A DNA stretch of 64,000 bases from Nocardia carnea NBRC 14403 (GCF_000308515.1 NZ_BAFV01000046.1:20983-84982); one strand, 5' to 3'. Shown: positions 34,130 to 43,867, counted from the first letter of the stretch. The notes: a model not told the origin generated them from the sequence alone. A program made the numbers and translations.

Positions 34130-34752
34130 GCCTGCTCCCGCACAGCTTCGAGGAACGACCGTGCCCGTAGCCGCAGCGCCGCCAGGTCCCCGCCGTTGGG
34201 AGCGTCGCCGCACAGCGGGCTCGCGACGCCTACCGCGACCGCGCCGTTGGCCAGATACGCGGGCACGGTATCCGCGCCGACCCCGCCGACCGGGATCAGC
34301 GGGATATCGGGGAACGGTGCGCGCAGATCCTTGAAGTACCCGGGTCCCATCGTGGACGCCGGGAAGATCTTCACCGCGTCCACACCGAGCCCCGCCGCGG
34401 TAATGATTTCCGTAGGAGTCAGGGCACCGCAGAGCACCGGGACGCCGTCTTCGATCGCGGCGGGCACCGAAGGCGCCAGGCCCGGTGTGACGATGTAGGT
34501 GGCGCCGGCGTCCCGCGCCCGAATCACGTCGCCGGGTGTGAGGACGGTCCCCGCGCCGAGTTGGATCTGTCCGTCGAGCCTCGTCGCGACCTCCTCGATC
34601 ACCCGCAGCGCGTCGACCGAGGTGAGGGAGACCTCGAACAGCCGGAGGCCTTCGTCGGCGAGCGCCAGTGCGGTATCGATGGACGCGGCGGCGTCGGTGC
34701 CACGGATGATGCCGAGGAGCCGGTGTGCGCGTAGGTCGTCGAGCAGGGTCAT
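34126..34752 (-). CDS. 2-dehydro-3-deoxy-6-phosphogalactonate (KDPGal/KDPG) aldolase
   Basis: Class I aldolase of 208 residues, a small TIM barrel that splits the 6-phospho keto-deoxy acid into pyruvate and glyceraldehyde 3-phosphate. GIIRGTD, VSLTS, LGAGTVLTP and the Schiff-base lysine segment VDAVKIFPAS are all visible. The open frame extends far upstream but overlaps the dehydratase gene, so the ATG at 34750-34752 (family-typical MTLLDDLRAHRLLGIIRG) is used. It follows the dehydratase by 52 bp and overlaps the kinase gene. Confidence 0.92.
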   Translation of the reverse strand: MTLLDDLRAHRLLGIIRGTDAAASIDTALALADEGLRLFEVSLTSVDALRVIEEVATRLDGQIQLGAGTVLTPGDVIRARDAGATYIVTPGLAPSVPAAIEDGVPVLCGALTPTEIITAAGLGVDAVKIFPASTMGPGYFKDLRAPFPDIPLIPVGGVGADTVPAYLANGAVAVGVASPLCGDAPNGGDLAALRLRARSFLEAVREQA

Positions 34753-34804
34753 CAGATGCCTCGATTTCGTCGGTTCTCGTATCGCCGGCTGCCGCCGGGT
34801 GGGG

Positions 34805-35953
34805 TCACCATTCGGCAAAGGACCCGTCGGGGTGGCGCCAGATCGGTCCGTGCCAGCTGGTGGCGACCGCGTCGGCGGCACGGACCGCGGCCTCGTCGAT
34901 CGTGACCCCGAGACCCGGTGCGTCCCAGCGCTCGATATGCCCGTCGACGAACTGGAACGGGGAGCGGTCCAGGACGTAGTCGAGCAGCTCGGCACTGCCC
35001 TCGTTGTAGTGGATTCCGATGGATTGCTCCTGCAGCAGGAAGTTCGGTGTCGCGAGCGCGACCTGCAGGCTGGCCGCCAGCGCCAGCGGGCCGAGCGGGC
35101 AGTGCGGGGCGAGCAGGGCGCCGAAGGTTTCGGCCAGGGCCGCGATGCGCCGGACCTCGGATATACCGCCGGCGTGCGAGAGGTCCGGTTGTACGATCGC
35201 GACGCCCGACTCGAGCACCGGCAGGAATTCGGTGCGGGAGTACAGGCGCTCACCGGTCGCGATCGGCACGGTCGTCGACTCCACCACATCGCGTAACCGG
35301 TGGCTCAGTTCGGGCAGGACCGGTTCCTCGACGAACAGCGGCCGCATCGGCTCGAGCATCGGTACGAGCCGGCGCGCGTCGGCAACTCCGACGCGCCCGT
35401 GGAAATCGACCGCGATATCGTTGCGGTCGCCGATCGCATCCCGGACCTTACCGACGCGCGCGACGACGCCATCCAGTTCCGCGGGCGTCGCCAACCGGCC
35501 GAATCGTCCGCACGCGTTCATCTTCAGTGCTGTCAGACCGGCGTCGATCTGGGCGCGGGCGGCATCGGCGACCTCGTTCGGTTCGTCGCCGCCGACCCAG
35601 CCGTACACGCGTACCCGGTCGCGGACCGCTCCACCGAGTAGCTGATGCACCGGTACGCCCAGCGATTTTCCGAGGATGTCCCACAGCGCTTGATCGATAC
35701 CGGCGACGGCGCTGGAGAGTACGGGGCCGCCGCGATAGAAGCCGCCCTTGGTGAGGACTTGCCAATGCGCTTCGACGGTGCGCGGATCCTTCCCGATGAG
35801 CAGTCCGGCAAGTTCGTGGACCGCGGCGCGGACGGTGACGGCCCGGCCCTCGACCACCGGCTCACCCCAGCCGACGATGCCGGCATCGGTGGCGATGCGG
35901 CAGAACAGCCATCGTGGTGCGACTGCGAAGGTATCGATAGCGGTGATCTTCAC
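34805..35953 (-). CDS. dgoD: D-galactonate dehydratase (enolase superfamily)
   Basis: Enzyme of 382 residues, the same length as E. coli DgoD. Enolase-superfamily residues are visible: metal ligands in VDFHGR, EEPVLPE and TGERLYSR, and the catalytic histidine in APHCPLGPLALAASLQ, which is DgoD-like. It removes water from D-galactonate to give 2-keto-3-deoxygalactonate. The start is a GTG at 35951-35953 overlapping the GntR stop (GTGA). Activity on a related aldonate cannot be excluded. Confidence 0.88.
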   Translation of the reverse strand: MKITAIDTFAVAPRWLFCRIATDAGIVGWGEPVVEGRAVTVRAAVHELAGLLIGKDPRTVEAHWQVLTKGGFYRGGPVLSSAVAGIDQALWDILGKSLGVPVHQLLGGAVRDRVRVYGWVGGDEPNEVADAARAQIDAGLTALKMNACGRFGRLATPAELDGVVARVGKVRDAIGDRNDIAVDFHGRVGVADARRLVPMLEPMRPLFVEEPVLPELSHRLRDVVESTTVPIATGERLYSRTEFLPVLESGVAIVQPDLSHAGGISEVRRIAALAETFGALLAPHCPLGPLALAASLQVALATPNFLLQEQSIGIHYNEGSAELLDYVLDRSPFQFVDGHIERWDAPGLGVTIDEAAVRAADAVATSWHGPIWRHPDGSFAEW

Positions 35954-36669
35954 CCGGATTCCTTACTGTCGAGAAGATTGAGCACGCGCGACAGGTCGTG
36001 TGCGGACTTGTCGAGCAGTGCCCTGGTCGACGCCACCGCGGCCGTGGGATCGCCCGCGCGGATGGCGTCGACGACCGCGCGATGGCTCGGCACCGGGTCG
36101 TCGGTGGTGTGGTTGTGCACGAGGGAGTCCCGGACCATCAGCGCCGGTTCCACGAGCACGTTCATGCTGGCCAGCATTTCGTTGTGCGCGGCCCGCAGCA
36201 AAAGTCCGTGCCAGGCCAGATCGGCGGCGGCGGCCTGCTCCGCGGTTCCCGTCGCGGCGGCGGCCATATCCGCGAGGGCCTGCTCGAAATCGGCGAGGTC
36301 TTCGTCGGTGCGGCGCAGCGCGGCCAGTCCGGCGGCGGACGGTTCGATGATCGCCCGCACCTCGGCGAGTTCGTCGAGCATCGCGGACGCGTCACCGGCG
36401 GAATGCCGCCAGCGGATCACATCGCTGTCGAGCACATTCCACTCGGCCCGTTCCCGGACGAAAGTCCCGCGGCGCTGGCGGGAATCGACCAGCCCCTTGG
36501 CCGCGAGCACCTTGATCGCCTCACGCAGCGCGGTCAGCGACAGGTCCATCCGTGAGCCGATCTCCCGCAGATCGAGGACCTCACCGGGCGCCATGGTGCC
36601 GTCCACGATTCGGGAACCGAGCAGTTCCACTGTCGTACCGTGGACTCCGCGTCCCGCATAGCCTGTCAT
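35950..36669 (-). CDS. GntR/FadR-family regulator of the sugar-acid operon
   Basis: Regulator of 239 residues: winged helix DLREIGSRMDLSLTALREAI with LVDSRQRRGTFV, followed by an FCD-type ligand domain (RAIIEPSAAGLAAL, AWHGLLLRAAHNEML, HRAVVDAIRAGD) with the histidines and aspartate that hold a metal. It resembles DgoR-type regulators responding to galactonate. It lies inside the operon it probably controls, overlapping dgoD by 4 bp. An ATG at 36708 is an alternative start; 36669 has GGGAAGAG directly upstream. Confidence 0.87.
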   Translation of the reverse strand: MTGYAGRGVHGTTVELLGSRIVDGTMAPGEVLDLREIGSRMDLSLTALREAIKVLAAKGLVDSRQRRGTFVRERAEWNVLDSDVIRWRHSAGDASAMLDELAEVRAIIEPSAAGLAALRRTDEDLADFEQALADMAAAATGTAEQAAAADLAWHGLLLRAAHNEMLASMNVLVEPALMVRDSLVHNHTTDDPVPSHRAVVDAIRAGDPTAAVASTRALLDKSAHDLSRVLNLLDSKESG

Positions 36670-36722
36670 CTCTTCCCTCGACTCCGCTTTCCGTGAATAT
36701 GTGCACACCGCGCCGGGCGCGG

Positions 36723-37478
36723 TCAGGACGAATTCTTGGTGATGCTCCAGCCGCCGTCGACGGTGAGGGTGGCGCCGGTGACGAAGGAGGCGGACGCCCC
36801 GAGCAGGAACTCGATGGGACCGGCCACCTCGCCGGGATCACCGAGCCGTCCGATCACCGTCTCCGCGGCGCTGGCGGCGCGATCCTCCTCCGGGATCCCG
36901 TCCCACTGGGTCGTCAGGATCGGTCCGGGCAGTACACAGTTCACCCGGACCTCACCGCCGTATTCGGTGGCCACCTGCCGGGTCAGGCCGGTCAGTCCGG
37001 CCTTGGTCGTCGCGTAGGCGGGCACGCCGGGGAGCCCGAAGCCGGCATGGACGGAGGAGACGATGACGATCGCGCCACGCCGGTCGCGGCGCAGGTCGGG
37101 GAGGCAGGCCCGGATCCCGTGGAAGGCGCCGGTGAGGTTGACGTCCAGCTGCCGCTGCCACGACGGCAGCGTCATCTCGTGCAGCGGGGCGTGGTCGGTG
37201 GCCAGCGCGTTGCAGACGAGGGCATCGATGGGGCCGAAGGTCGCGTGGGTGCGTTCGACCGCTGTCGCCCAGTCGGTTCGGGAGGTCACGTCGCCGCGGC
37301 AGGCCAGTGCCCGGCCGCCCGCGGATTCGATCGACGCGGCCGTCTCGGCGACTTCCTCGGCACGGTCGAACAACACCACCGACCAGCCGGAGCTCGCCAT
37401 GCGGTGTGCGGTCGCGGCACCGATGCCCCGGGCCGCACCGGTGATCAGCACCGTGCCGGGGCCGGATCCTGAGGTCAC
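36723..37478 (-). CDS. Short-chain dehydrogenase in the sugar-acid operon
   Basis: Classical SDR of 251 residues with cofactor motif TGAARGIGAATA, serine segment VIVSSVHAGFG and active-site YATTK. Starts with GTG at 37476-37478, overlapping the preceding stop. It may oxidise the sugar at C1 or act on an intermediate; the operon also has a zinc dehydrogenase, so the two may handle different sugars or steps. NALATD replaces the common NNAG motif, a modest oddity. Confidence 0.82.
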   Translation of the reverse strand: MTSGSGPGTVLITGAARGIGAATAHRMASSGWSVVLFDRAEEVAETAASIESAGGRALACRGDVTSRTDWATAVERTHATFGPIDALVCNALATDHAPLHEMTLPSWQRQLDVNLTGAFHGIRACLPDLRRDRRGAIVIVSSVHAGFGLPGVPAYATTKAGLTGLTRQVATEYGGEVRVNCVLPGPILTTQWDGIPEEDRAASAAETVIGRLGDPGEVAGPIEFLLGASASFVTGATLTVDGGWSITKNSS

Positions 37479-38698
37479 AGTCCCTCCTTCTGGTCGTATG
37501 CCCGGCCGGGGCCGGGTGCGGTACCGAGCTCGTATTCCACTCCGGTTCCGTGCTCGCGCAGCCGGACCGGGCTCCCGATCAGCGTGTTGTCCAGTGTCGT
37601 CACCGCACCGGCCCGCACGCCACCGACCGCGATACCGCCGGCCAGGAGGTCACCGTCGGCGTAGGCGGCAAACCGGGCATCACTCTCCCAGTGCCCGACC
37701 GGGGTGACAGTGCGGACCTCGCCCGCGCCGGCAGCGGTCGCGCAGCGGTATCGGAGTGCGGTGTGTTCGCCCGGCGCCAGCATCGCCGACGAGCCGAGAA
37801 GTTCGATCTCCACGATTCGCGCCCGCGGGTGCAGACCACCGAGATGCTCGATCGGTGCGCTCAGCGGGTGCTCCATCCACACCTCGACGCGAGATCCGCT
37901 GTCCGGGTAGTCACCTCCCGGGTCGACGGTGAAGGTCTGGGTGGTGGTGATGCCGTGCGCCGCGTGCGCCAGCCATCCACTCGCGCCGGGAAATCCGATC
38001 TTTCCGACGACATCCTGATGCGGCACCAGGACCCGATCGGTGCCGAGGACCTCGTACCGGGGCGTTCCGGTGCCGACCGCGAGCGGCACCGCCCGGTGGT
38101 CACCGTCGGTGACACCGACGTACACGCCGCCGCTGCCGGGCCCGCCCGCGGCGCGCTGGGTGACGTTCCACAGCGCCCATCGCACCGGCTGCGCGGACGT
38201 ATTGCGGGCTTCGAGGCGTGCGTCATACCAGCTCTGCCCGTCCCGCAGGGTGATTTCCCTGGTCAGGGTCAGACCGGTGCGTGGGTCGTGACCGCTGGTC
38301 ATCGTGAGAGTCACCGCCCCCGGAGCCTGCTCCACTCGCCGGTCGTACACCCCGGAGTCCAGCACCGGGTCCGGCGGGCCCGCCCATTCGGCCGGGCCGG
38401 ACCAGCCCTGCGGCGCCGGCCAGGTCTTGTCACCGCCGTAGTTGTTCCAGACGCTCATCGGCCCCGATACCGGCGCGGGAATGTGCGGCGGGACCGGGTA
38501 CAGGTTCTCGTCCAGCATATCGGTATTGCGCCACAACGTTTCCCGGCCGCGCAGTTGCACCGAGAGCAGCCGTCCGCCCAGCGTGGGGACGAACCCCAGC
38601 CGCAACACCGCATTGTCGAGCCACACGATATCGGGGCGGCGCCCATCCCCCTCGTCGATCTCGACGAGGGGGCCGGTGGCGGGCGACCGAGGCGTCAC
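37475..38698 (-). CDS. Aldose 1-epimerase (mutarotase)-like protein
   Basis: Beta-sandwich protein of 407 residues. LGFVPTLGGRLLSVQLRGRE with WRNTDMLDENLYPVP, SVWNNYGGDKTWPAPQGWSG and a later VEVWMEHPL region resemble galactose-mutarotase-fold proteins, though the catalytic residues cannot be assigned with certainty. The GTG at 38696-38698 overlaps the dehydrogenase stop by 4 bp; a much longer frame upstream is read over that gene and is rejected. It probably equilibrates sugar anomers for the C1 dehydrogenase. Confidence 0.65.
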   Translation of the reverse strand: MTPRSPATGPLVEIDEGDGRRPDIVWLDNAVLRLGFVPTLGGRLLSVQLRGRETLWRNTDMLDENLYPVPPHIPAPVSGPMSVWNNYGGDKTWPAPQGWSGPAEWAGPPDPVLDSGVYDRRVEQAPGAVTLTMTSGHDPRTGLTLTREITLRDGQSWYDARLEARNTSAQPVRWALWNVTQRAAGGPGSGGVYVGVTDGDHRAVPLAVGTGTPRYEVLGTDRVLVPHQDVVGKIGFPGASGWLAHAAHGITTTQTFTVDPGGDYPDSGSRVEVWMEHPLSAPIEHLGGLHPRARIVEIELLGSSAMLAPGEHTALRYRCATAAGAGEVRTVTPVGHWESDARFAAYADGDLLAGGIAVGGVRAGAVTTLDNTLIGSPVRLREHGTGVEYELGTAPGPGRAYDQKEGL

Positions 38699-39789
38699 GG
38701 CAGTGAATCCGAGACGAAGACAACCTTGCCGCGACTGCCTCCCGCGGCGAGCGCGAAGGCCTGATCGGCCTCGGCGAGGGTGAACCGATTGCTGACCACG
38801 GCCTCGGGGCGCAGACCCCACGCGACCAGGTTTGCCGCGAGATCCGACATTGCCTGCAAGGAGGTCACCCAGGACGCATGCAAGGTCAACTGCTTGTGCA
38901 GCAACGTATCCGAGACCTCGGAGTCGAAACGGCCGCCCTCGCCGATGAACGAAACATGACCCCACTCGGCCGCATGCTCGACCGCGGTGGACCGGCCGGG
39001 CGCCGAACCCGAAGCGTCGATGGTGAAGGCGAATCCAGCTCCGCCGGTGAATCGGTCGAGTTCGGCGTCCGCATCGTCCGGTGCGACGGTGGCATCGAAG
39101 ATACCGAGCGAATCGGCCCACTCCCGGCGCTCACCGGACAGTTCGACGCCGACGACGCGACGGGCACCCATACCGCGGCCGATCATGCCGGCCGCGAGGC
39201 CGACGGGTCCGAGACCAACGACGAGCAGGTCGCCTTCCCCGCTGACACCGATGCGGCGAAGCCCCTCATAGGCCGTGCCGAAGCCACAGGCGATGAGCGC
39301 ACCGTCGACATACGACAACTCCTCCGGCAGCGGCACGCAGGTACGCTCCTCGGCCAGAACGTACCGGGCGTTACCGCCGTCGCGCTGCCAGCCGTACGAC
39401 TCCCGTGACGGCGCGGTGCAGCTGATGTAGTAGCCGCGACGGCAGTTGTCGCAGAGCCCGCAGCCGGCGATGTGGTAGACGATGACCCGGTCGCCGGCAC
39501 CGAAGCGGGCGCAGCCCGGCCCGGCGGCGACGACGCGACCCGACGGCTCGTGGCCGGAAACGACGCCGCGGTAGGCGGGGCCGTCGATACCGCGGTGGGT
39601 CTTGTACTCGCGGTAGATGTAGCTGATATCGGTACCGCAGATACCGGCGGCGCCGACCTCGACGAGCAGCTGCCCCGGACCGGGTGTCGGCACGGGAACC
39701 TGCCGCATCTCGGTGGTGGAGTTGCCGGGAAGATAGATGCCCGGCATCGTTTCGGGAACTGTCGAGGTTCCCGGTTCGGTTGTGGTCAC
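38695..39789 (-). CDS. Zinc-dependent alcohol/sugar dehydrogenase (MDR family)
   Basis: Medium-chain dehydrogenase of 364 residues. Catalytic zinc ligands are in AGICGTD and GHEPSG; structural zinc ligands in CGLCDNCRRGYYISC; the cofactor motif is VVGLGPVGLAAG. The GTG at 39787-39789 has AGGAGG five bases upstream and is preferred to an ATG at 39855 that overlaps the permease stop. Likely oxidises the imported aldose at C1 to its lactone. Confidence 0.86.
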   Translation of the reverse strand: MTTTEPGTSTVPETMPGIYLPGNSTTEMRQVPVPTPGPGQLLVEVGAAGICGTDISYIYREYKTHRGIDGPAYRGVVSGHEPSGRVVAAGPGCARFGAGDRVIVYHIAGCGLCDNCRRGYYISCTAPSRESYGWQRDGGNARYVLAEERTCVPLPEELSYVDGALIACGFGTAYEGLRRIGVSGEGDLLVVGLGPVGLAAGMIGRGMGARRVVGVELSGERREWADSLGIFDATVAPDDADAELDRFTGGAGFAFTIDASGSAPGRSTAVEHAAEWGHVSFIGEGGRFDSEVSDTLLHKQLTLHASWVTSLQAMSDLAANLVAWGLRPEAVVSNRFTLAEADQAFALAAGGSRGKVVFVSDSLP

Positions 39790-39851
39790 GATTCCTCCTG
39801 TGGGCGGCCGGGTCAGGACCGAGTGGTGACCCGCATGAATATGGGAGCCCG

Positions 39852-40868
39852 TCATGCGGTGCGGACGGCCGCGGCACCGCGGCGGACGATGAGCGCGTTG
39901 ATCAGAACGGCGCCGACGATGATCACACCGCGAATAACGTCCTGCAGGAAGGAGTTCACCCCGAGCAGGACCAGCCCGTTCCCGATCACGGTGATGAAGA
40001 CGACGCCGAGCAGGGTACCCAGCATCGTGCCGCGACCACCGGCAAGGGCGGCGCCGCCGATGACGACGGCCGCGATGATATCGAACTCCAGTCCCGCTCC
40101 GGCGCTGCCGGATCCCGCGCCGAGCCGGGAGGCGAGCAGCACACCGGTAATCGCGGAGAGCAGACCGGTAGTGGCGAAGAGCAGGATGCGCACCTTGGTG
40201 AGGTTGATACCGGCCAGCTGGGCGGCGGCCGCGTTACCGCCGATGGCGTAGACCGAACGACCGTACGCGGTGAACTTGGCGATGTAGACGAATACGGCGA
40301 ACAGGATCAGCATCACCACCGCGGACGTGGGGATCCCCAGAATCGAACCACCCAGCAGGTCGAACAGGCCGCTCTCGGGCAGCACCACGGGCAAGGCGTC
40401 GGTCAGGTAGAGGCCGAGACCGCCGAGAACACTCCACAAGCCGAGGGTGGCGATGAAGGACGGCACATTGAAGCTGGCCCGCAACCAGCCGGCCAGCGCA
40501 CCCCAGGCCGCACCGAGCACCAAGGTCAGGAGCACGGCACCGAACACACCGAGACCCCACTGGGCACTGCCCATCGCGACCAGCACCGATGCGAACGCGA
40601 CGGCCGGGCCGATGCTGATGTCGATATCGCCTGCGATGATCACCAGCGTCACCCCCCAGGCGGCGATGCCGATCGTCGCGGCATCGCGCAGGATACCCAG
40701 CTGATTCGAACCGTCCATGAATCCCGACGCCGTCAGACCGAGCACCACGTAGAGTGCCGCGATCGCCACCACGAGGCCGATTTCGTTGAGCTGATGACTA
40801 CGCGAGCCCAACCAGCTGCGCGCTGTGCGGGAATCACCCGGCTGGAGAGTGTTCTTGGTGATGACCAC
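39852..40868 (-). CDS. Sugar ABC transporter permease (RbsC type)
   Basis: Membrane subunit of 338 residues with about ten spans and the family stretches VIIAGDIDISIGPAVAFASV, AYGRSVYAIGGNAAAAQLAG and IGGAALAGGRGTMLGTLLG, typical of ribose/galactose-type carriers. It follows the ATPase gene by 32 bp. With the binding protein and ATPase it forms one complete importer. Confidence 0.92.
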   Translation of the reverse strand: MVITKNTLQPGDSRTARSWLGSRSHQLNEIGLVVAIAALYVVLGLTASGFMDGSNQLGILRDAATIGIAAWGVTLVIIAGDIDISIGPAVAFASVLVAMGSAQWGLGVFGAVLLTLVLGAAWGALAGWLRASFNVPSFIATLGLWSVLGGLGLYLTDALPVVLPESGLFDLLGGSILGIPTSAVVMLILFAVFVYIAKFTAYGRSVYAIGGNAAAAQLAGINLTKVRILLFATTGLLSAITGVLLASRLGAGSGSAGAGLEFDIIAAVVIGGAALAGGRGTMLGTLLGVVFITVIGNGLVLLGVNSFLQDVIRGVIIVGAVLINALIVRRGAAAVRTA

Positions 40869-40900
40869 AGGGTCCTCTTCTCGTCTTTGCTTCGTGGTGG

Positions 40901-42418
40901 TCAGGCCGCCATCGCGGCGGCGAGGACGGAGTCGGTGGTGATATCGGAGCCGGTCAGTTCCTCGGTGATCTCGCCGCCGCGCAGCGCGATCACCCGGTCA
41001 CAGACCAGCGGCAGTTCCTCGAGCTCGCCCGAGACGAACACGACGGCAGCTCCCCCGTCGGCGAGTTCTCTGACGAGGCGATAGATCTGGGACTTTGCCG
41101 CCACATCGACGCCGCGCGTGGGTTCGTCGAGCAGCAGGATCCGGCTGCCGGCGTGCAGCCAGCGACCGATAACCGCCTTTTGCTGATTGCCACCACTGAG
41201 ATTGACGATCGGTGTCTGCGCGCGAGCCGTCGCGATGGACAGCCGCGAAATCAACCCGGCTGCGGCCGCACGGAAGCGGCGGTACACGATGGTCGGTCCG
41301 GAGCTGACCGCCCGGTAATCCGAGATGAGCATGTTCTCGTCGACACCGAGCAACGGCACGATACCCGCGCCCTTGCGATCCTCGGGAGTCATACCGACTC
41401 CCAGAGCCTTCATCCGGGCGGCACCGATATTGCGGACATCGGTCCCGGCTACCGCGACCGAACCGGACGAGATCGGATGGAAACCCGCGATGGCCCGGAG
41501 CAGTTCGCTGCGGCCGGAGCCCATCAAACCGGCGATCCCGAGCACTTCACCCTGGTGCACGTCGAAGGACACCTCGCGAATCTTCGGCGGCAACACCAGG
41601 CTCCGCACGGAGAGCAACGGCGTCCCGGAGCGGTCCACGGCGCGCTCGGCGCGTTCCTCCACGGCCGGTTCGGCAGAGCCGACCATCAGCGCCACGACGT
41701 GGGCAGTGCTGACATCCTCGAGCGTGACGGTGTCGACGACCCGGCCGTCGCGCATGACGGTCGCGGTGGAGGCGACCTGCCGGATCTCGTCGAGACGGTG
41801 GCTGACATACACGACCGCGACGCCGGCCGCCGCGATCCGGTCGACAGTTTTCAGGACCGCCTGGACCTCGGTGGCGGCCAGCGCGCTGGTCGGTTCGTCG
41901 AGGATGAGCAGCCGCGGGCGCCGCCGGACGGCACGGCAGATCTCGACGAGCTGCTGTTCGGCGAGCGGCAGCGATTCGACCCGGCTGAGCGGATCGATAT
42001 CGAGTGCGAGTTCCTCCAGCACGGCGGCGGTTTCGCGGCGCATGACGTCGTAGTCGACGCGACCAGCGGTGCGGGGCCAGACCCCGAGGAACATGTTCTC
42101 CGCGACGGTCAGTTCGGGGACCAGGCTCAGTTCCTGGTAGACGGTTTCGATGCCGAGCGCGGTCGATCGCCGGACGCCTCGACCGAGTAGTTCGCCGCCG
42201 ACACGGATGGTCCCCCGGTCCGGGGTTTCGACGCCCGCCAGCAGCCGGATCATCGTCGACTTACCGGCACCGTTGCGGCCGAGCAGCGCCCGCACTTCGC
42301 CGGCACGGATGGTCACGGACGCGTCCGTGAGCGCCTGCACACCGGCATAGTGCTTGGTCAAACCCTCGATCTCGACGACTACGGCGCCGTCGGCGGGACC
42401 GTCCGTGCGGTGATCCAT
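40901..42418 (-). CDS. Sugar ABC transporter ATPase (RbsA/MglA type, two domains)
   Basis: Duplicated ATPase of 505 residues. The first half has LLGRNGAGKST and LLILDEPTSAL; the second has the usual degenerate P-loop (GLMGSGRSELL), an intact NLSGGNQQKAVI signature and ILLLDEPTRGVDVAAK. The ATG at 42416-42418 has AAGGACACC before it; a GTG at 42466 that overlaps the binding-protein stop is possible. It powers import by the neighbouring permease. Confidence 0.93.
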   Translation of the reverse strand: MDHRTDGPADGAVVVEIEGLTKHYAGVQALTDASVTIRAGEVRALLGRNGAGKSTMIRLLAGVETPDRGTIRVGGELLGRGVRRSTALGIETVYQELSLVPELTVAENMFLGVWPRTAGRVDYDVMRRETAAVLEELALDIDPLSRVESLPLAEQQLVEICRAVRRRPRLLILDEPTSALAATEVQAVLKTVDRIAAAGVAVVYVSHRLDEIRQVASTATVMRDGRVVDTVTLEDVSTAHVVALMVGSAEPAVEERAERAVDRSGTPLLSVRSLVLPPKIREVSFDVHQGEVLGIAGLMGSGRSELLRAIAGFHPISSGSVAVAGTDVRNIGAARMKALGVGMTPEDRKGAGIVPLLGVDENMLISDYRAVSSGPTIVYRRFRAAAAGLISRLSIATARAQTPIVNLSGGNQQKAVIGRWLHAGSRILLLDEPTRGVDVAAKSQIYRLVRELADGGAAVVFVSGELEELPLVCDRVIALRGGEITEELTGSDITTDSVLAAAMAA

Positions 42419-42462
42419 GGTGTCCTTCCGGGAATGGTGCGGGTCACGAGCGGGCACGGAGG

Positions 42463-43446
42463 TCACGGGATACCGTCCGGATGCGTCTCGATCCAGTCCC
42501 CGCCGGCCTGCGCGCCGACGTATTCGTCGACCGGTGCCGGGATCACGAGTTCGGCGGGCGGGTTGCCGTCGAGAATGTCGACGGCCGCACGGCCCGCCAG
42601 TTCGCCGACCTTGATGCCGGAGATATCGGTGACGCCCTTGAGGATGGTGCCGTCCCGCAACATTCCGGCCGCCTGCGTGGACATATCGCCGCCGAACACG
42701 ACCACCTCACCGGCCTTACCCCGGGCCTGGACAGCCCGTGCCGCACCGATCATCTGCGAGCCGGCCTCGCCGTAGAACGCGTCGATATCGGGCTGGGCGG
42801 TGAGGACCTGTTCGGAACGCTGGACGGCCTCGTCGAGGGTCAGCCCCTGCTGGTTGGCCACGATGGTGGCTCCGGGAACTTCCGCGGTGAGCGCCTCTTC
42901 GAAGCCGATCCGGCGCTGGACGCACACTTCGAATTGTTCGCAGTTGATCACCGCCACCTTCGGTGCCGTGATGTCCTGCTCCCTGAAATACGCCGCCATC
43001 TGGCGTCCCGAGGCGGCGCCGAATTCTTCGGGATCGCCGAGCACATAGGCCGAAACCAGCTCCTGGGCGGCGGCATCCTCGACGCAGGTGTTGTAGCAGA
43101 TGATCGGGACACCGTTCTCGTGCGCGAGCCGCAATGCGGGAACGGAAGCGGTGGCGGAGGACGGCGAGATGATCAGCGCGTCGGCCTTCACCGAGACGAC
43201 CGTATCCACGAACGTGCTCTCCTTCGACGCATCCGACTGGATGTTCGATGCGAGCAGTTGCGGTGCGTCGGGCTGTTCGGCGAACGTATCGTTCAAGCCC
43301 CGCGCGACTCCGGCGTAGTACCCCTCGGCGTTCAAGTAGACGACCCCGACACGGCCGTTCTCCCCCACTTTGCCCGCGCAGCCCGCGACGGTCGCGGCTA
43401 TCAGCACCGCGCCGAAGATGGCGCCCCACTTCCACTTGACCTGCAT
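42463..43446 (-). CDS. Sugar ABC transporter substrate-binding lipoprotein
   Basis: Periplasmic-binding-protein fold (Peripla_BP_4) of 327 residues, anchored as a lipoprotein: a hydrophobic signal is followed by the lipobox VAGC (Cys23). VVYLNAEGYYAGVARGLND, VSVKADALIISPSSATA and FGGDMSTQAAGML are typical of ribose/galactose-type receptors. First gene of the 11-gene operon; the promoter should be in 43447-43560. Exact ligand unknown, with galactose or a related aldose or aldonate suggested by the downstream enzymes. Confidence 0.9.
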   Translation of the reverse strand: MQVKWKWGAIFGAVLIAATVAGCAGKVGENGRVGVVYLNAEGYYAGVARGLNDTFAEQPDAPQLLASNIQSDASKESTFVDTVVSVKADALIISPSSATASVPALRLAHENGVPIICYNTCVEDAAAQELVSAYVLGDPEEFGAASGRQMAAYFREQDITAPKVAVINCEQFEVCVQRRIGFEEALTAEVPGATIVANQQGLTLDEAVQRSEQVLTAQPDIDAFYGEAGSQMIGAARAVQARGKAGEVVVFGGDMSTQAAGMLRDGTILKGVTDISGIKVGELAGRAAVDILDGNPPAELVIPAPVDEYVGAQAGGDWIETHPDGIP

Positions 43447-43867
43447 GTGACCTCGATGTCTCGCTGGGCAACTTCGCTTCGATCAGAGTCGCCGACCACA
43501 CCCAACGGTGTCAATACTAAATTATTATTTATTATCGGCCAGCCCAGTCCTCACTCGGGTCGAACGGATTGTCGACATGGCCGATGACACGCTCGACGGG
43601 TCGCCACCGCCCGCATTCCATCCACGCGGAAACGAGACATCGAACACGGTTCGCCACCGGAGCTTGCAACTCTCCCCTGACAGGAGGGTACTGTTTCTTT
43701 CGCTGAGTGATTGCTGACCTCGATCCCTCCGGCAGTGTGGCCGGGCGGAATCGGATTCGATCCGTATCGAGCTTCCCGCTCGGTCTCCTTCTCGAACTTC
43801 TCACCGGCGAGCGCTGCACTCGTCCGGTCGCGCCCGCGTGCGCTCGACCATATGGAACGGAGAGCCG
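43447..43867. other. Divergent promoter region between the sugar operon and sulP
   Basis: This 421-bp gap contains a markedly A/T-rich tract around 43517-43538 (CTAAATTATTATTTATTATC), unusual for this genome. On the minus strand TTGACA follows it (revcomp of 43507-43512). It presumably holds the sugar-operon promoter and GntR sites. I could not define a convincing palindrome. No gene is evident. Confidence 0.5.

Noticed and set aside
37475..39121. Extended mutarotase-like protein of 548 residues
   Set aside because: The extra N-terminus is an out-of-frame reading of the zinc dehydrogenase; the GTG at 38698 overlapping its stop is the natural start.
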